From: Candidatus Aenigmatarchaeota archaeon
Lineage (GTDB): Archaea; Aenigmatarchaeota; Aenigmatarchaeia; QMZP01
Assembly (NCBI GenBank): GCA_016202745.1
Contig: JACQOB010000136.1
Coordinates: forward strand, 1 to 6,268
Direction: 5' to 3'
DNA: 6,268 bases
The number at the start of each line of letters is the position of its first letter. Within the stretch, counting starts at the first letter, position 1. The notes below the pieces were generated by a model. The model worked only from the letters and a program-made list of their open reading frames with translations, was not told the origin of the DNA and made no database searches. Positions 5,745 through 6,268 of this stretch are shown in pieces. The position numbers and the translations under genes are program-made.

Positions 5745-5764
5745 CCGAAAGCTTTATAAAGCTT
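5745..5764 (+). promoter_or_regulatory. Strong BRE/TATA promoter of the 129-aa gene
   Basis: CCGAAAG followed by CTTTATAAA is a near-ideal archaeal BRE/TATA. The TATA sits in a 16-bp perfect palindrome (5749-5764), so it has no strong intrinsic direction apart from the BRE on the left. The predicted transcription start is about 5782-5788, about 30 nt before the ATG at 5816. Confidence 0.75.
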
Positions 5765-5804
5765 AGTGTCTAAAATACACTTAATAAGTGTAATAATTAC
5801 ACTT
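5765..5804 (+). promoter_or_regulatory. Operator array of alternating AGTGT/ACACT half-sites over the transcription start
   Basis: Four half-sites alternate in direction: AGTGT (5765-5769), ACACTT (5777-5782), AAGTGT (5786-5791), ACACTT (5799-5804). They form two overlapping odd palindromes, TACACTTA-A-TAAGTGTA (5776-5792, centre 5784) and AAGTGTAAT-A-ATTACACTT (5786-5804, centre 5795). A weaker third is centred at 5773. The centres are 11 bp apart, about one helical turn, which suits cooperative dimer binding. The array spans from the TATA box to the Shine-Dalgarno, so binding would block initiation. Confidence 0.65.
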
Positions 5805-5815
5805 AAGGAGGACGT

Positions 5816-6205
5816 ATGGCAAGAACGCCGAAGCTGCTTGGACTGGAAAGAAGCGCATTGGGAGGCCTTAAGGATTACTATGAAACCATCATGCTGGACA
5901 TGAACATCATGGCAGGCATAGACGGGAGACAGGCGGTCTTCAACCTGGCCGCAAGGGGCCTGGGCAAACACAAGGTGGTCGGAGAAACGGTTGAGGAGAG
6001 GGAGGATGGCACATGGGAGTGCTACCGCGTCGAGCGCGACAACTACCTCCTCAACACGGGGCTGGAGCAGGCGCTTGCTTTCCTTGACTCATGGGAAATG
6101 AATGACGATCTTATTAGAATATATGCCAGGAGAGGACTCTCATTTGATACATTGAAATATTTTGAAAATAACAGGCGACTTATAGTACATCTCCAAAGTA
6201 ATTGA
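5816..6205 (+). CDS. Orphan hypothetical protein, 129 aa, under an operator-controlled promoter
   Basis: I do not recognise this family. The start is firm: AAGGAGG (5805-5811) precedes the ATG by 4 nt and a strong BRE/TATA lies upstream. The protein is soluble, with alternating charged and hydrophobic residues and no membrane segment. Residues 9-34 (from GLERSALGGLKDYYETIM) look helical, followed by GRQAVFNLAARGLGKHKVV (about 38-56), a charged beta-like part (EEREDGTWECYRVERDNYL), a helical LEQALAFLDSWE, then IRIYARRGLSFDTLKYFENN. One Cys only (in TWECYR), so no zinc finger. The last 90 nt are clearly AT-richer than the rest. The operator array suggests regulated, perhaps self-regulated, expression; a DNA-binding role is possible but no clear helix-turn-helix was identified. 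Confidence 0.85.
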   Translation: MARTPKLLGLERSALGGLKDYYETIMLDMNIMAGIDGRQAVFNLAARGLGKHKVVGETVEEREDGTWECYRVERDNYLLNTGLEQALAFLDSWEMNDDLIRIYARRGLSFDTLKYFENNRRLIVHLQSN

Positions 6206-6207
6206 AC

Positions 6208-6246
6208 TTTTATATACCACCTCAACCAATAATATAATGGGGTGGT
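6208..6246 (+). promoter_or_regulatory. Promoter of the next gene with inverted repeat around its start
   Basis: TTTTATATA (6208-6216) is a TATA box placed just after the 129-aa stop; transcription would start near 6238. ACCACC (6216-6221) and GGTGGT (6241-6246) form a 6-bp inverted repeat flanking the predicted start, with the right arm overlapping the Shine-Dalgarno GGGGTGG (6239-6245). Since the left arm is probably not transcribed, this fits a DNA operator better than an RNA hairpin. Confidence 0.45.
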
Positions 6247-6249
6247 TTT

Positions 6250-6268
6250 GTGTCATGGAATCTTGGTA
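6250..6268 (+). CDS. Start of a further gene, GTG start (partial, 6 codons)
   Basis: A GTG at 6250 lies 4 nt after GGGGTGG and about 35 nt after a TATA box, opening the frame MSWNLG to the window edge. An ATG at 6237 in another frame (MGWFCVME) lacks a Shine-Dalgarno and would sit on the predicted transcription start. The product cannot be inferred from six residues. Confidence 0.35.

Larger units (their letters stand above)
5397..5745. other. Non-coding stretch of about 350 nt with several inverted repeats
   Basis: No gene is supported here. Contents from left to right: a G7 run (5421-5427); CCAAATAT twice, 30 nt apart (5451, 5481); GCGAAACC/GGTTTCGC (5468-5475 with 5500-5507); ATTAGCC/GGCTAAT (5519-5525 with 5548-5554); the palindrome at 5553-5567 over a TATA box; AACTGTT twice (5653, 5677), the second overlapping CAGTTAACTG (5672-5681); and the long hairpin at 5699-5743. 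A short plus-strand frame (5560-5766) lacks any protein-like pattern. A promoter-like TATAAAAAG at 5565 could transcribe an RNA across the right half. Confidence 0.5.

Noticed and set aside
5641..5745. tRNA or other classic RNA gene
   Set aside because: No GTTCRA T-loop or cloverleaf could be built; the T-loop-like TTCTTTGATC does not fit.
4742..5760. CRISPR array or IS element ends
   Set aside because: The repeats are inverted and each of different sequence, with no regular spacers, no transposase and no target-site duplication seen.

Overview
The window comes from an archaeon. It carries the archaeal/eukaryotic ribosomal proteins L7Ae and S28e side by side, BRE/TATA-type promoters, start codons about 25 to 30 nt after a TATA box (leaderless style), and mixed ATG/GTG starts. 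The methionyl-tRNA synthetase is of the one-knuckle bacterial type, and the usual L24e gene does not follow S28e. This fits a DPANN-like or otherwise divergent lineage, but I cannot name the phylum from this sequence.

Layout. Positions 1-2581 are a minus-strand run read right to left: a 100-aa unknown protein, a multi-membrane GT-C (PMT_2/ArnT-like) glycosyltransferase, then metG, whose 3' part lies outside the window. Positions 2639-3037 on the plus strand hold a broken gene with an HExxH motif, split by two apparent single-base indels that cancel each other. It converges on a minus-strand gene (3057-3986) for a membrane-anchored alpha/beta hydrolase with a His/Glu-rich N-terminal tail. That gene diverges from the rpl7ae-rps28e pair (4126-4741) across a compact bidirectional promoter. 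The L7Ae leader can fold into a long hairpin ending just before its Shine-Dalgarno.

The right third is unusual. A small VOC (glyoxalase-fold) gene at 4986-5396 is bracketed by two non-coding stretches (4742-4985 and 5397-5745) dense in perfect inverted repeats of 7-12 bp. Some of these are mutually exclusive when folded. An orphan 129-aa protein (5816-6205) follows. Its promoter is a textbook BRE/TATA, and four alternating AGTGT/ACACT half-sites overlap the predicted transcription start at about 11-bp phasing, which looks like a tight operator. A further promoter and a GTG start at the right edge open another gene.

The genes do not form one pathway. The left is envelope glycosylation and tRNA charging, the middle is ribosome and k-turn RNP biology, and the right is accessory with strong regulatory architecture. 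The best candidates for something undescribed are the palindrome-rich stretch at 4755-4960 and the operator-controlled orphan gene. All functional statements rest on reading motifs by eye; no database search was possible.
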